From assembly GCA_024235855.1 (NCBI GenBank), contig JACKLN010000015.1, positions 1-64,000 of the forward strand: a stretch of 64,000 bases of DNA. Reading direction: 5' to 3'. A program made the translations under genes and the position numbers. The stretch comes from Burkholderiaceae bacterium. GTDB taxonomy: Bacteria > Pseudomonadota > Gammaproteobacteria > Burkholderiales > Burkholderiaceae_C. The notes under the pieces were generated by a model, which was not told where the DNA came from, made no database searches, and saw nothing but the letters and a program-made list of their open reading frames with translations. Positions 9,266 to 16,806 of the stretch are shown in pieces (positions within the stretch are counted from its first letter, which is position 1; every line of letters begins with the position of its first letter).

Positions 9266-10426
9266 ATGGCCCGAACATGGGCCATGTCCTGCCACCAGCG
9301 CCGTGCAGTGCCATCCTGGCTTGGCCTGCTTGGCCTGCTTGGCCGTGGCCTGATCGTGGCCGCGCTGGCGCTGCCCGCACGGGCGCAGCTGCCGTTCGCG
9401 GTGCCGCCGCCGGCCGGCGTGCTGGTGGCCCCGCTGTTGCTGCTGCTCCCCCTCGCCCATGACTGGACGCGTTCGGACCGCGAACGCGCGCGTGAACTGG
9501 AACGCCGGCACGACTGGCGCGGTCTGGAATCACTGGCCGATCGCCGACTGGGGGCCTCACCTGGAGATGCGCGCTGGCTGGCCCTGCGCGGGCGGGCGCG
9601 GCTGTTCCTGGGCCGGTGGGACGGTGCGGCGGCGGACTTGCAGGCATCGCTCGAGAGCACCGACGACCGGCCTGCCGCCCAGCGCTTCGACGTCGGGCTG
9701 GGCTGGGCCCTGGCGGAGGCGCTGCGACCGGGCGGCGGGAACGTTGCCCCGATCCTCGACGAATTGGAGGCCCTGGTCCCCGGTCGGCCGGAGCCCGGCG
9801 CGCTGCGGCAGTCGCTGTCCGGTGCTGCCGCGGTCATGCCAATGCAGGGCTTCTCGATGCTGCCGGTCGGCATGCATGCGATGCGCCTCGACGCGCCGGG
9901 CTGGCAGCCCACGCCCGTGGCCGACCCGCCGGCGCTGCAGGGCGGGCCGACCTTCCAACTGGTGCGGACGCAGCTGGTCCGTCTGCGTGCCGCGAGCGCC
10001 GAGGCGCGCCAGGACGGCGTGCTGCGCGGCCGGTTGTGGATGGCCGCGCCCGCCGCACGCGCCTGGGGCGTGTCGGTCTGGGACGTGGACGACCCGTGCC
10101 GCCACGCGGTACCGGGTGCGGTGCTGGTGGAGTCCGTGGCCATCAGCATCCAGCAACCGGACTGCCTGAGCGTGCGCGCCGTCGCCGCAGGTGCGCCGCT
10201 GACCGGCTGGCCCGACGGGTGGGTGCCGGACGAGGCCGGCTGGCTGTTTGCCTACGAGCGCTACGGCATCGACGGTGCCGTCCAGGCCCGGCTGTGGCTG
10301 CCGCAGGCGCGCGTGCCGGGTGCGATGCTGGCGGCGCTGTGGGGCCGCGCGTGGGCCGCGGGCCTGCGCCCCTGGGGCGACGCCACCGGCCCGGCGACCG
10401 CAGCGCTGCCGCCGCTACGACCCTGA
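9266..10426 (+). CDS. Exported protein of unknown function
   Basis: A 386-residue predicted protein that I do not recognise. It begins with an extended signal-like region (hydrophobic residues ~18-40, ALALPARAQ) and a second hydrophobic segment (VLVAPLLLLLPLAH) that may be a membrane anchor. Residues ~70-165 look like helical TPR-like repeats (DWRGLESLADRRLG, RWLALRGRARLFLG). The C-terminal half is alanine/proline-rich without motifs but has cysteines (DDPCRHAV, QQPDCLS). It follows the sugar dehydrogenase gene by 25 bases on the same strand and overlaps the convergent membrane protein gene by 12 bases. Codon use looks native. Confidence 0.6.
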   Translation: MARTWAMSCHQRRAVPSWLGLLGLLGRGLIVAALALPARAQLPFAVPPPAGVLVAPLLLLLPLAHDWTRSDRERARELERRHDWRGLESLADRRLGASPGDARWLALRGRARLFLGRWDGAAADLQASLESTDDRPAAQRFDVGLGWALAEALRPGGGNVAPILDELEALVPGRPEPGALRQSLSGAAAVMPMQGFSMLPVGMHAMRLDAPGWQPTPVADPPALQGGPTFQLVRTQLVRLRAASAEARQDGVLRGRLWMAAPAARAWGVSVWDVDDPCRHAVPGAVLVESVAISIQQPDCLSVRAVAAGAPLTGWPDGWVPDEAGWLFAYERYGIDGAVQARLWLPQARVPGAMLAALWGRAWAAGLRPWGDATGPATAALPPLRP

Positions 10427-10963
10427 GCCCCGCCGGCGCGCACGGGTGCGCCAGAGCCAGAGGCCGGCAACTGCCAGTGCCGCGTAGTTGGCGGCCTGGA
10501 ACCATGGCGTGTTCCACGCCAGCCCGTCGAATCCCCGCATCGTCAGCGGGTAGAGCACGGGCACCGGGTAGAAGTCGGCCGAGTGCGTGAACACGTCGAT
10601 CACGATGTGCAGCCACCAGCCGGCCAGCACCCAGGCATGCCGCCAGCGGGCGGCCACCGCGGCGGCGGTGACGAGGCCGGCCACGATGGCGCTGTGCCCC
10701 GTGCAGTGCAGGTGGTGCGACACCGTCTGCACCAGGGCCGGCAGCACCGGTTCGTCCGCCGGCGAGGCGGTGGCGAAGTCCCACAGCAGGCCGGGGAACT
10801 GCCCGTCGGCCAGCGACCACGCAAGCACCGGCAGGCCCTGCACCATGTCGGGCAGCATCGACAACGCCACGACCGCGCCGACGCCCTGCGCCCCTATCCG
10901 GCCGCGCCGGCGTAGCGACTCGCCGGCCACGCCGGCCCAGAGCGCGTGCGCCAGCAGGTCCAT
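10415..10963 (-). CDS. YdjM-like integral membrane protein (predicted metal-dependent hydrolase)
   Basis: A 182-residue membrane protein with about four hydrophobic segments and the histidine/aspartate pattern of the YdjM/DUF457-like group: DLLAHALWAG at the start, HHLHCTGHSA in the middle and WWLHIVIDVFTHSADFYPV later. These residues suggest a metal site, but activity in the family is unproven. The gene starts nine bases after the DUF411 stop, so it appears to be the last gene of the copper cluster, although a functional link is only inferred from position. Its 3' end overlaps the convergent unknown gene. Confidence 0.7.
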   Translation of the reverse strand: MDLLAHALWAGVAGESLRRRGRIGAQGVGAVVALSMLPDMVQGLPVLAWSLADGQFPGLLWDFATASPADEPVLPALVQTVSHHLHCTGHSAIVAGLVTAAAVAARWRHAWVLAGWWLHIVIDVFTHSADFYPVPVLYPLTMRGFDGLAWNTPWFQAANYAALAVAGLWLWRTRARRRGSGS

Positions 10964-10972
10964 GGGGGCCCG

Positions 10973-11443
10973 TCAGCGCACGGCGCGCCAGACCTTGGTG
11001 GTGGCAGCGTCGCCGCGCCCGCTGACCAGCAGCACGTCGTAGGGGTCGCGCCGGCCGCCATAGGCCGGGCCGTCCATGCCGGGCGAACCCACGGGCATGC
11101 CGGGCACGGTCAGCCCCAGGGCGGTGGGCTTCTCCTTCAGCAGGCGCTGCACGTCCTCGGCCGGCACGTGACCCTCGACCACATAGCCGCCCACCAGCGC
11201 CGTGTGGCAGGACCCCAGGTGCTGCGGCAGGCCCAGACGCTGACGCATGGTGGTGTTGCCGGTGTCGTGCACGCGCACGGTGAAGCCGTGCGACTCCATG
11301 TGCGTCACCCAGTCCTTGCAGCAGCCGCAGGTGGGCGACTTCCAGACCTCGACGGTGGGCTGGTCGGCGGCACGGGTCAGCCCGGCGGTGCCGAGCAGGC
11401 CCAGGGCAGCGACGATGGCGCTGCGGCGGTTCAGAACGTTCAT
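10973..11443 (-). CDS. DUF411 (CopG-type) periplasmic copper-related protein
   Basis: A 156-residue protein with a signal peptide (cleavage near TRAAD) and the DUF411 domain: KSPTCGCCKDWVTHM carries the closely spaced cysteines that in this family bind copper, followed by GSCHTALVGGYVVEGHVPA and the C-terminal RRDPYDVLLV. DUF411 proteins such as CopG sit in copper and silver resistance loci and probably bind or reduce periplasmic copper. The gene begins one base after the cupredoxin stop and is clearly in the same operon. Confidence 0.87.
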   Translation of the reverse strand: MNVLNRRSAIVAALGLLGTAGLTRAADQPTVEVWKSPTCGCCKDWVTHMESHGFTVRVHDTGNTTMRQRLGLPQHLGSCHTALVGGYVVEGHVPAEDVQRLLKEKPTALGLTVPGMPVGSPGMDGPAYGGRRDPYDVLLVSGRGDAATTKVWRAVR

Positions 11444-11444
11444 G

Positions 11445-11930
11445 TCATGGCTCCACGGTGATCAGGCCCTTCATGCCGGCCTGGTAGTGGCCTGCGATCA
11501 GGCAGGCGAATTCGAAGGTGCCCGGGCGGTTGAAGGTCCACACGATCTCGCGCATCTGGCCGGGCGGCACATGCGCCATGTACGGTTCGTCGTGTTCCAT
11601 GGCCGGGAACTTGATCATCAGTTCGGCATGCTTCGCGTTCTCGGCCGGCGTGCCGATGACGTACTCGTGCATCACCTTGCCGTCGTTGTGCACCTGCAGG
11701 CGCAACGTGTCGCCACGCCTGACGGTCAGTTGCCCCGGCTGGAAGCGCATGTCGTCCCCCATGCGGACCACGACGGTGCGCACCGCCTGGCGCGCGTCGC
11801 CGGCGATGCCCCAGTCCTTCTGTTCCTTGACGACCTTGGCGGTAGCGTGGGGCTTCTCGCCGTGGGCGTGGGCCAACGTGGCACCGGCGCAAAGCCAGGC
11901 CAGCGCGATGATCATGCGATGCGTGCTCAT
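11445..11930 (-). CDS. Periplasmic cupredoxin (plastocyanin/azurin-like)
   Basis: A 161-residue protein with signal peptide (cleavage near AHAHG) and a single cupredoxin domain. Type 1 copper ligands are visible as His in KVMHEYVIG and Cys-His-Met in CLIAGHYQAGMKG, with the right spacing. Such proteins (CopI-like) accompany multicopper oxidases in bacterial copper tolerance operons and carry copper or electrons in the periplasm. A His-rich mature N-terminus (HGEKPHATA) may bind further copper. It lies 15 bases after the oxidase stop and directly before the DUF411 gene. Confidence 0.87.
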   Translation of the reverse strand: MSTHRMIIALAWLCAGATLAHAHGEKPHATAKVVKEQKDWGIAGDARQAVRTVVVRMGDDMRFQPGQLTVRRGDTLRLQVHNDGKVMHEYVIGTPAENAKHAELMIKFPAMEHDEPYMAHVPPGQMREIVWTFNRPGTFEFACLIAGHYQAGMKGLITVEP

Positions 11931-11945
11931 GCTGAGGTTCCCTGG

Positions 11946-13316
11946 TCAATGGTTGTGGTGGCCGCCGGCGGGCTTGCGGACGCGCACGTCCACGGCGGCG
12001 GGTGACGCGGCTTCGGCCCGCGCCGGTGCCATGGCAGGCGTCTCCACCTCGTGCGCCACCGTGCCCGGCGGGTGCTTGAACCACCCGGGGTCGCTGTAGT
12101 CGCCCGGCTTCTGGTCGGGCCGCACCTTGAGCACCGAGAACATGCCGCCCATCTCCACCGAGCCGAAGGGACCCTCGCCCGTCATCATCGGCGCGGTGTT
12201 GTCGGGCAGGGGCATTTCCATCTCCGCCATGTCGGCCATGCCGCGTTCGCCCATCACCATGTAGTCGGGGATCAGCTTCGTGATCTGGCGCACCACCTGG
12301 CGGTGGTCGACGCCGATCATCGTCGGCACGTTGTGGCCCATCGCGTTCATCGTGTGGTGGCTCTTGTGGCAGTGGAAGGCCCAGTCGCCGGGCTCGTCGG
12401 CGATGAACTCCATCTGCCGCATCTGGCCCACCGCGATGTCCACCGTCACCTCCGGCCAGCGCGAGCCCTTGGGCGTGGGGCCGCCGTCGGTGCCCGTGAC
12501 CTCGAACTCGTGACCGTGGATGTGGATCGGGTGGTTGGTCATCGTCAGGTTGCCAAACCGCAGGCGCACGCGGTCGCCCTGGCGCACGTTGAAGCTGTCG
12601 ATGCCGGGGAAGATGCGGCTGTTCCAGCTCCAGAGGTTGAAGTCCAGCATCGTCATGATCTTCGGCGTGGCGCTGCCGGGCTCGATGTCGTAGGCATTGA
12701 GCAGCACGCAGAAGTCGCGGTCGACGTTCTCGATCAGCGGATGCTTGCCCTTCGGGTGCGTGACCCAGAAGCCCATCATGCCCATCGCCATCTGCGTCAT
12801 CTCGTCGGCGTGCGGGTGGTACATGAAGGTGCCGGGCCGGCGCGCGACGAACTCGTAGACGAAGGTCTTGCCCGACGGGATGCCGGGCTGCGTGAGGCCG
12901 GTCACGCCGTCCATGCCGCTGGGCAGGCGCTGGCCGTGCCAGTGGATGCTGGTGTGCTCCGGCAGGCGGTTGGTGACGTAGATGCGCACGCGGTCGCCCT
13001 CGACCACCTCGATGGTCGGCCCGGGGCTCTGGCCGTTGTAGCCCCACAGGTGGGCGGTGAAGCCGGGCGTCATCTCGCGCACCACCGGCTCGGCCACCAG
13101 GTGGAACTCCTTGACGCCGTCCTTCATGCGCCAGGGGCAGGTCCAGCCGTTGGGCGTGACCACCGGGTTGTAGGGCCGGCCGTTGGGGGGCACCAGCGGC
13201 GGCGCGGTGGCCGCACTGGTCTGGATCACGGGTTCGGGCAGGGCGGCCATGGCCACCTTGCTCACCGCGGCCGAGGCCACGGCGGCGCCGCCCATGAACA
13301 GTCGTCGGTTCATCAT
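11946..13316 (-). CDS. Multicopper oxidase, copper tolerance type
   Basis: A 456-residue exported oxidase. The N-terminus NRRLFMGGAAVASAA resembles a Tat signal, as expected for a folded copper enzyme. Copper motifs are complete: HTSIHWHGQRLPSGMDG and FMYHPHADE in the first cupredoxin domain, NHPIHIHGHEFE and WAFHCHKSHHTMNAMGH at the C-terminus. Methionine-rich patches (DEMTQMAMGMMG; VMGERGMADMAEMEMPL) are typical of cuprous oxidases such as CueO/CopA, which oxidise Cu(I) in the periplasm. The C-terminus adds a His tail (GGHHNH). Tandem ATGs at 13316/13313; AGAGGA lies upstream. Confidence 0.9.
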   Translation of the reverse strand: MMNRRLFMGGAAVASAAVSKVAMAALPEPVIQTSAATAPPLVPPNGRPYNPVVTPNGWTCPWRMKDGVKEFHLVAEPVVREMTPGFTAHLWGYNGQSPGPTIEVVEGDRVRIYVTNRLPEHTSIHWHGQRLPSGMDGVTGLTQPGIPSGKTFVYEFVARRPGTFMYHPHADEMTQMAMGMMGFWVTHPKGKHPLIENVDRDFCVLLNAYDIEPGSATPKIMTMLDFNLWSWNSRIFPGIDSFNVRQGDRVRLRFGNLTMTNHPIHIHGHEFEVTGTDGGPTPKGSRWPEVTVDIAVGQMRQMEFIADEPGDWAFHCHKSHHTMNAMGHNVPTMIGVDHRQVVRQITKLIPDYMVMGERGMADMAEMEMPLPDNTAPMMTGEGPFGSVEMGGMFSVLKVRPDQKPGDYSDPGWFKHPPGTVAHEVETPAMAPARAEAASPAAVDVRVRKPAGGHHNH

Positions 13317-13330
13317 GGGAGGGATTCCTC

Positions 13331-14743
13331 TCAGTGGCCGCCGGCGTCACCGCCGCCCGCCGCAGACATGGGGCCGGCCATCGCCGACGGTGTGGGGCTG
13401 CCCAGCGTGGCCATGCGCAGGTCGGCATCGGCCAGCCAGAAGTCGCGCTCGGCCTGGATCGCGTCGTGCACGCTGGCGATCTGCGCCCGCGCGTCGGCCA
13501 GCAGTTCGAAGACACCGATCAGCATGCCGTTGTAGCGCAGCACGTTCTGCTCGGCGATCTGCGCGCGCAACGGCACGATCTCATCGCGGTGGTGGCGCGC
13601 GATGAGCCAGGCGCTGCGGCGCTGGCCCTCGGCCTCGCGGATCTGCGAGCGCGCGTCGATGGCCAGCTGCGCCGCGTGGTCGATGGCCTGGCGCCAGACG
13701 GCCTCGGCGCGCGCCGCCTTCGCGTCACCCCAGTCGAACAGCGGCAGCTCGACGTCGACCTCCCAGCCGCGCTGCGTCGGGCCGTCGTTGCTGCTGTTGT
13801 GGCTGAGGCCGAGCTCGACCACGCTGACCAGCCGCGTGGCGCGCGTCAGGCCCAGCGCGCGCGCCGTCTCGTCCACGGCCACCTGCGCGGCCTGCAGGTC
13901 CAGCCGCGTGGCCAGCGCCTCGCGCTCGATCTGCGGGCGCTCAGGCAGGTCGGCCGGCAGGTCGGGCAGGCGGTCGGGCAGCGTGAACGCGGTCTGCGCG
14001 CCCCACAGGCCCATCAGGCGCGTGAGGCGCTCGCGCGTGGCACGCTGTTGCTGCTCGGCACGGGCGACGTTCAGCGCGGCATCGGCGTAGAAGGCCTGCT
14101 CGCGGGCCCGCTGCAGGGCGCTGAAGTTGCCCACCTGCTGCATGCGTCGCGCCAGTTCCGCCGCGGCCTCGGCCGCCTGCATGACCTGGCCCATGTAGTG
14201 CATCGACTGCTGCGCCGCGACGGCTTCCACCCAGGCCTTGCGGGTCATCGCAGCATGGTCCAGCACTGCCAGCAGCAGCGCGTGGCGCTCGCGGTCCAGC
14301 CGGCGCTGCGCCAGGTCGCCCGTCCAGGGCGTGAGCAGCCAGCGCAGCAGCGGCAGGTGCAGGCTGCGCTCGATCTCGCGCTCGTCGCCGGCGCGCGTCC
14401 TGCCGAAGGCGAAGCCCGGGTTGGGCAGGCGCATGGCCTGCACCACCTCGGCCTCGGCGATGCCCAGGGCGGCGAAGCGCGCCTGCAGGCCGCGATGGTT
14501 CAGCAGCGCGACCTGTACGGCGGCTTCGCTGTCGAGGGGCGCCTTCAGCAGCTCGGCCACACGGCGGTCGATGTCGGCACGCTCGGCATCGCTGCGGGCC
14601 CAGCGCAGGTCCGCGCCCGTGTGCTGCTGCACGGCCTGCTGCACCGGTGAGAACTGGCGCTCCGGGTCGACGCTGGCGCAGCCGGCCAGCACCAGGGCGG
14701 CCGCCGCCAGCGCGGCGCTGCGGGCGGATCTCGGCCGCCTCAT
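13331..14743 (-). CDS. TolC-family outer-membrane efflux lipoprotein
   Basis: A 470-residue TolC-type protein with a lipobox (ALVLAGCAS) and two long coiled-coil repeats separated by the usual beta segments (VVELGLSHNSSNDG; VDVELPLFDWGDAKAARAEA). Members of this family form the outer-membrane duct of RND or similar exporters. No RND pump or membrane-fusion protein gene is next to it; in this copper cluster it stands alone with periplasmic copper proteins, as in some pco/cop-like loci. The tail is Gly/Met/His-tinged (MAGPMSAAGGGDAGGH). It overlaps the upstream small gene by four bases (ATGA). Confidence 0.87.
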   Translation of the reverse strand: MRRPRSARSAALAAAALVLAGCASVDPERQFSPVQQAVQQHTGADLRWARSDAERADIDRRVAELLKAPLDSEAAVQVALLNHRGLQARFAALGIAEAEVVQAMRLPNPGFAFGRTRAGDEREIERSLHLPLLRWLLTPWTGDLAQRRLDRERHALLLAVLDHAAMTRKAWVEAVAAQQSMHYMGQVMQAAEAAAELARRMQQVGNFSALQRAREQAFYADAALNVARAEQQQRATRERLTRLMGLWGAQTAFTLPDRLPDLPADLPERPQIEREALATRLDLQAAQVAVDETARALGLTRATRLVSVVELGLSHNSSNDGPTQRGWEVDVELPLFDWGDAKAARAEAVWRQAIDHAAQLAIDARSQIREAEGQRRSAWLIARHHRDEIVPLRAQIAEQNVLRYNGMLIGVFELLADARAQIASVHDAIQAERDFWLADADLRMATLGSPTPSAMAGPMSAAGGGDAGGH

Positions 14744-15138
14744 CGCCGGCCTCCCGGGACGTGATGACCGTGGCCGTGGGGCGGCATCGGTGTGGCGCTC
14801 GTCGGCGCGGCAGGTGCTGCAGGCGCTGCAGGCGCCATCGACGAGGCCGGTGCAGAGGCCGCCGGTTCAGGCGCGTGGGCTTCCCGCAGGTAGGCCCGCC
14901 AGCCCCCGATGCGTGCGACCTCGGCATTGGCGGCGCGCCAGTCGCGGCGCGGTTCGTCGGTCAGCGGGCGGTACCGCTGCAGCGCGCTGCGGTGGGCCAG
15001 GGGCGGCACCGCGGCGTCGATGCGGGTGGGGTCGGGTCGGGGCGGCGGCGGTTCGGCCGCCACCGTGGCAAATGGGGCCGCGGCAGCGGCGGTGCAGAGG
15101 GTCGTGGCCCATGCGCCACGCAGGAATCGGGAGGACAT
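14740..15138 (-). CDS. Small exported proline/alanine-rich protein with His tail, copper cluster
   Basis: A 132-residue predicted protein with a signal peptide (cleavage near TVAAE). I do not recognise the family. After cleavage it has a charged segment (~30-75, HRSALQRYRPLTDEPRRDW, then WRAYLREAHA) and a low-complexity Ala/Pro linker ending in PHGHGHHVPGG, a plausible metal-binding tail. ATG at 15138 has GAGG five bases upstream; a GTG two codons earlier is less likely. It is translationally coupled to the TolC-like gene (ATGA overlap), so a role in copper handling or in docking to that channel is a reasonable inference, no more. Confidence 0.7.
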   Translation of the reverse strand: MSSRFLRGAWATTLCTAAAAAPFATVAAEPPPPRPDPTRIDAAVPPLAHRSALQRYRPLTDEPRRDWRAANAEVARIGGWRAYLREAHAPEPAASAPASSMAPAAPAAPAAPTSATPMPPHGHGHHVPGGRR

Positions 15139-15201
15139 GCACACCTCGTCGAGACACTCGATGGACGGCGCCGCCCATGAGGGCAGGCGCCGGACGGCGG
15201 G

Positions 15202-15564
15202 TCAGACGAAGGCGCGTCGAGGCGGGCGGTCGAGGCCGTCTGGGTCGACGGCGCTCAGGACGGGGGCGCGCCAGGCGGGCGGGGCCTCGGCTTGCCGGGC
15301 TGCGCCCGGCGCCGCTGCCGCTGGCGGCACGGGGGCGGCGCTGGCATGGCAGACGGCACACTGGCTGCAGCCGGCGTGCGCGGTGGCGTCGTCGGCTGCC
15401 GCCGGGGCCTCGGACTCGTGGCAGGGCGCTGGCGAGCCATCGTGCAGAGCCGCCGGGCCGTCGTGCATGCTGCCGAAGCTCATCATGGGCGCAGCCACCG
15501 CCAGGCCCTGCAACGGCAGGGCCAGCGACAACCACCAGACCAGGGTGACGAGCCAGCGCTTCAC
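15202..15564 (-). CDS. Small exported Cys/His/Met protein heading the copper cluster
   Basis: A 120-residue predicted protein starting with GTG at 15564. The N-terminus (RWLVTLVWWLSLALPLQGLAV) is a signal or anchor helix; it is followed by Met/His-rich MMSFGSMHDG and PCHESEAP, then the cysteine cluster GCSQCAVCHASA. It resembles DUF2946-like small proteins often seen near copper genes, but similarity is loose. It lies 63 bases upstream of the His-rich protein gene and is the first gene of the leftward cluster. The cysteine and methionine content suggests copper binding. The start is uncertain because no clear Shine-Dalgarno sequence is present. Confidence 0.65.
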   Translation of the reverse strand: MKRWLVTLVWWLSLALPLQGLAVAAPMMSFGSMHDGPAALHDGSPAPCHESEAPAAADDATAHAGCSQCAVCHASAAPVPPAAAAPGAARQAEAPPAWRAPVLSAVDPDGLDRPPRRAFV

Positions 15565-15642
15565 GGCACCGATTGTCGCGCATCCCCGCATCCGGTGCAT
15601 CGTGTGGACGCTGGCACACTCCGCGGCGGAGACCACACCACG

Positions 15643-16806
15643 ATGACGGACACATCCCGGGGGCCCGGCCCCCTGCACGGCCTGCGGGTGATCGAACTCG
15701 CCGGCATCGGCCCCGGCCCGATGGCCTGCATGCTGCTGGCCGACCTGGGCGCCGACGTGGTGCGCATCGACCGCCTGGAAGCCAGCGGCCTGGGCGTGCC
15801 GATGGCGCCGCGCTTCGACGTCAATGCGCGCGGGCGGCGCTCGGTGGCGCTGGACCTGAAGCAGCCCGCGGGCGTCGAGACGGCGCTGCGCCTGATCGAC
15901 CGCGCCGACGTGCTGATCGAAGGCTTCCGCCCCGGCGTGGCGGAGCGGCTGGGCCTGGGACCGGAGGTCTGCAGCGCCCGCAACCCAGGCCTCGTGTACG
16001 GCCGCATGACCGGCTTCGGCCAGACCGGGCCGATGGCGCCGATGGCCGGCCACGACCTCAACTACATCGCGCTGACCGGCGTGCTGGATGCCATCGGCCC
16101 GGCCGGTGGCGACCCGGTGCCGCCGCTGAACCTGGTGGGCGACTACGGCGGGGGTGCGCTGTACCTGGCCTTCGGCGTGATGGCCGCGCTGTACGAGCGC
16201 CAGCGCTCGGGGCAAGGCCAGGTCGTGGATGCCGCGATGGTGGACGGTGCAGCCTCGCTGGCGTCGATCTTCCACGGCCTGCGCGCCGCCGGCCAGTGGG
16301 GCGACACCCGCGGCGCCAACCTGCTCGACGGTGGCGCGCCGTTCTACGCCACCTACCGCTGCGCCGACGACCGCTGGTTGGCGGTGGGGGCGCTGGAGCC
16401 CAAGTTCTTTGCTGCCTTCGCCGAGGGCATCGGGCTGGACCGCCGCTTCGTCGCCGGCCAGTACGACCGACGCACCTGGCCGGAACTGCGCGCGGCCATC
16501 GCCGCCGTCCTGGTCACCCGGCCGCGCGATCACTGGGCGGCGCTGTTCGACGGCAGCGACGCCTGCGTGACGCCGGTGCTGAGCCTGGCCGAGGCGCCGC
16601 AGCACCCGCATGCCCAGGCGCGCGGGGCCTACGTCACCGTCGACGGCGTGGTGCAGCCCGGCCCCGCGCCGCGGTTCTCGCGCAGCGTGCCGGGCGAGCC
16701 GCGCCCGTCGCCCGTGGTTGGTGAACAGGGGGCCGACGTGCTGGCCGAGGCCGGCTTCGCTGCCGACGAGATCGCGGCCCTGAAGACCGCCGGGGTGCTG
16801 AAATGA
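15643..16806 (+). CDS. Alpha-methylacyl-CoA racemase (class III CoA-transferase family)
   Basis: A 387-residue CaiB/BaiF-family protein. The N-terminal GLRVIELAGIGPGPMACMLL and ADVVRIDR, the catalytic-region GHDLNYIALTGVLDAIG (His) and LVGDYGGGALYL (Asp) follow alpha-methylacyl-CoA racemase (AMACR/Mcr) rather than formyl-CoA transferase. These enzymes interconvert (R)- and (S)-2-methylacyl-CoA so that branched chains can enter beta-oxidation. The ATG at 15643 starts MTDTSRGPGPLHGLRV; the frame is open further left but that region is the divergent copper-cluster gene. The stop overlaps the next start by four bases, so it is coupled to the NUDIX-MBL gene. Confidence 0.9.
   Translation: MTDTSRGPGPLHGLRVIELAGIGPGPMACMLLADLGADVVRIDRLEASGLGVPMAPRFDVNARGRRSVALDLKQPAGVETALRLIDRADVLIEGFRPGVAERLGLGPEVCSARNPGLVYGRMTGFGQTGPMAPMAGHDLNYIALTGVLDAIGPAGGDPVPPLNLVGDYGGGALYLAFGVMAALYERQRSGQGQVVDAAMVDGAASLASIFHGLRAAGQWGDTRGANLLDGGAPFYATYRCADDRWLAVGALEPKFFAAFAEGIGLDRRFVAGQYDRRTWPELRAAIAAVLVTRPRDHWAALFDGSDACVTPVLSLAEAPQHPHAQARGAYVTVDGVVQPGPAPRFSRSVPGEPRPSPVVGEQGADVLAEAGFAADEIAALKTAGVLK

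Noticed and set aside
12051..13535. Rightward ORF opposite the multicopper oxidase gene
   Set aside because: His/Val/Gly-rich shadow; the leftward frame has all copper-ligand motifs.
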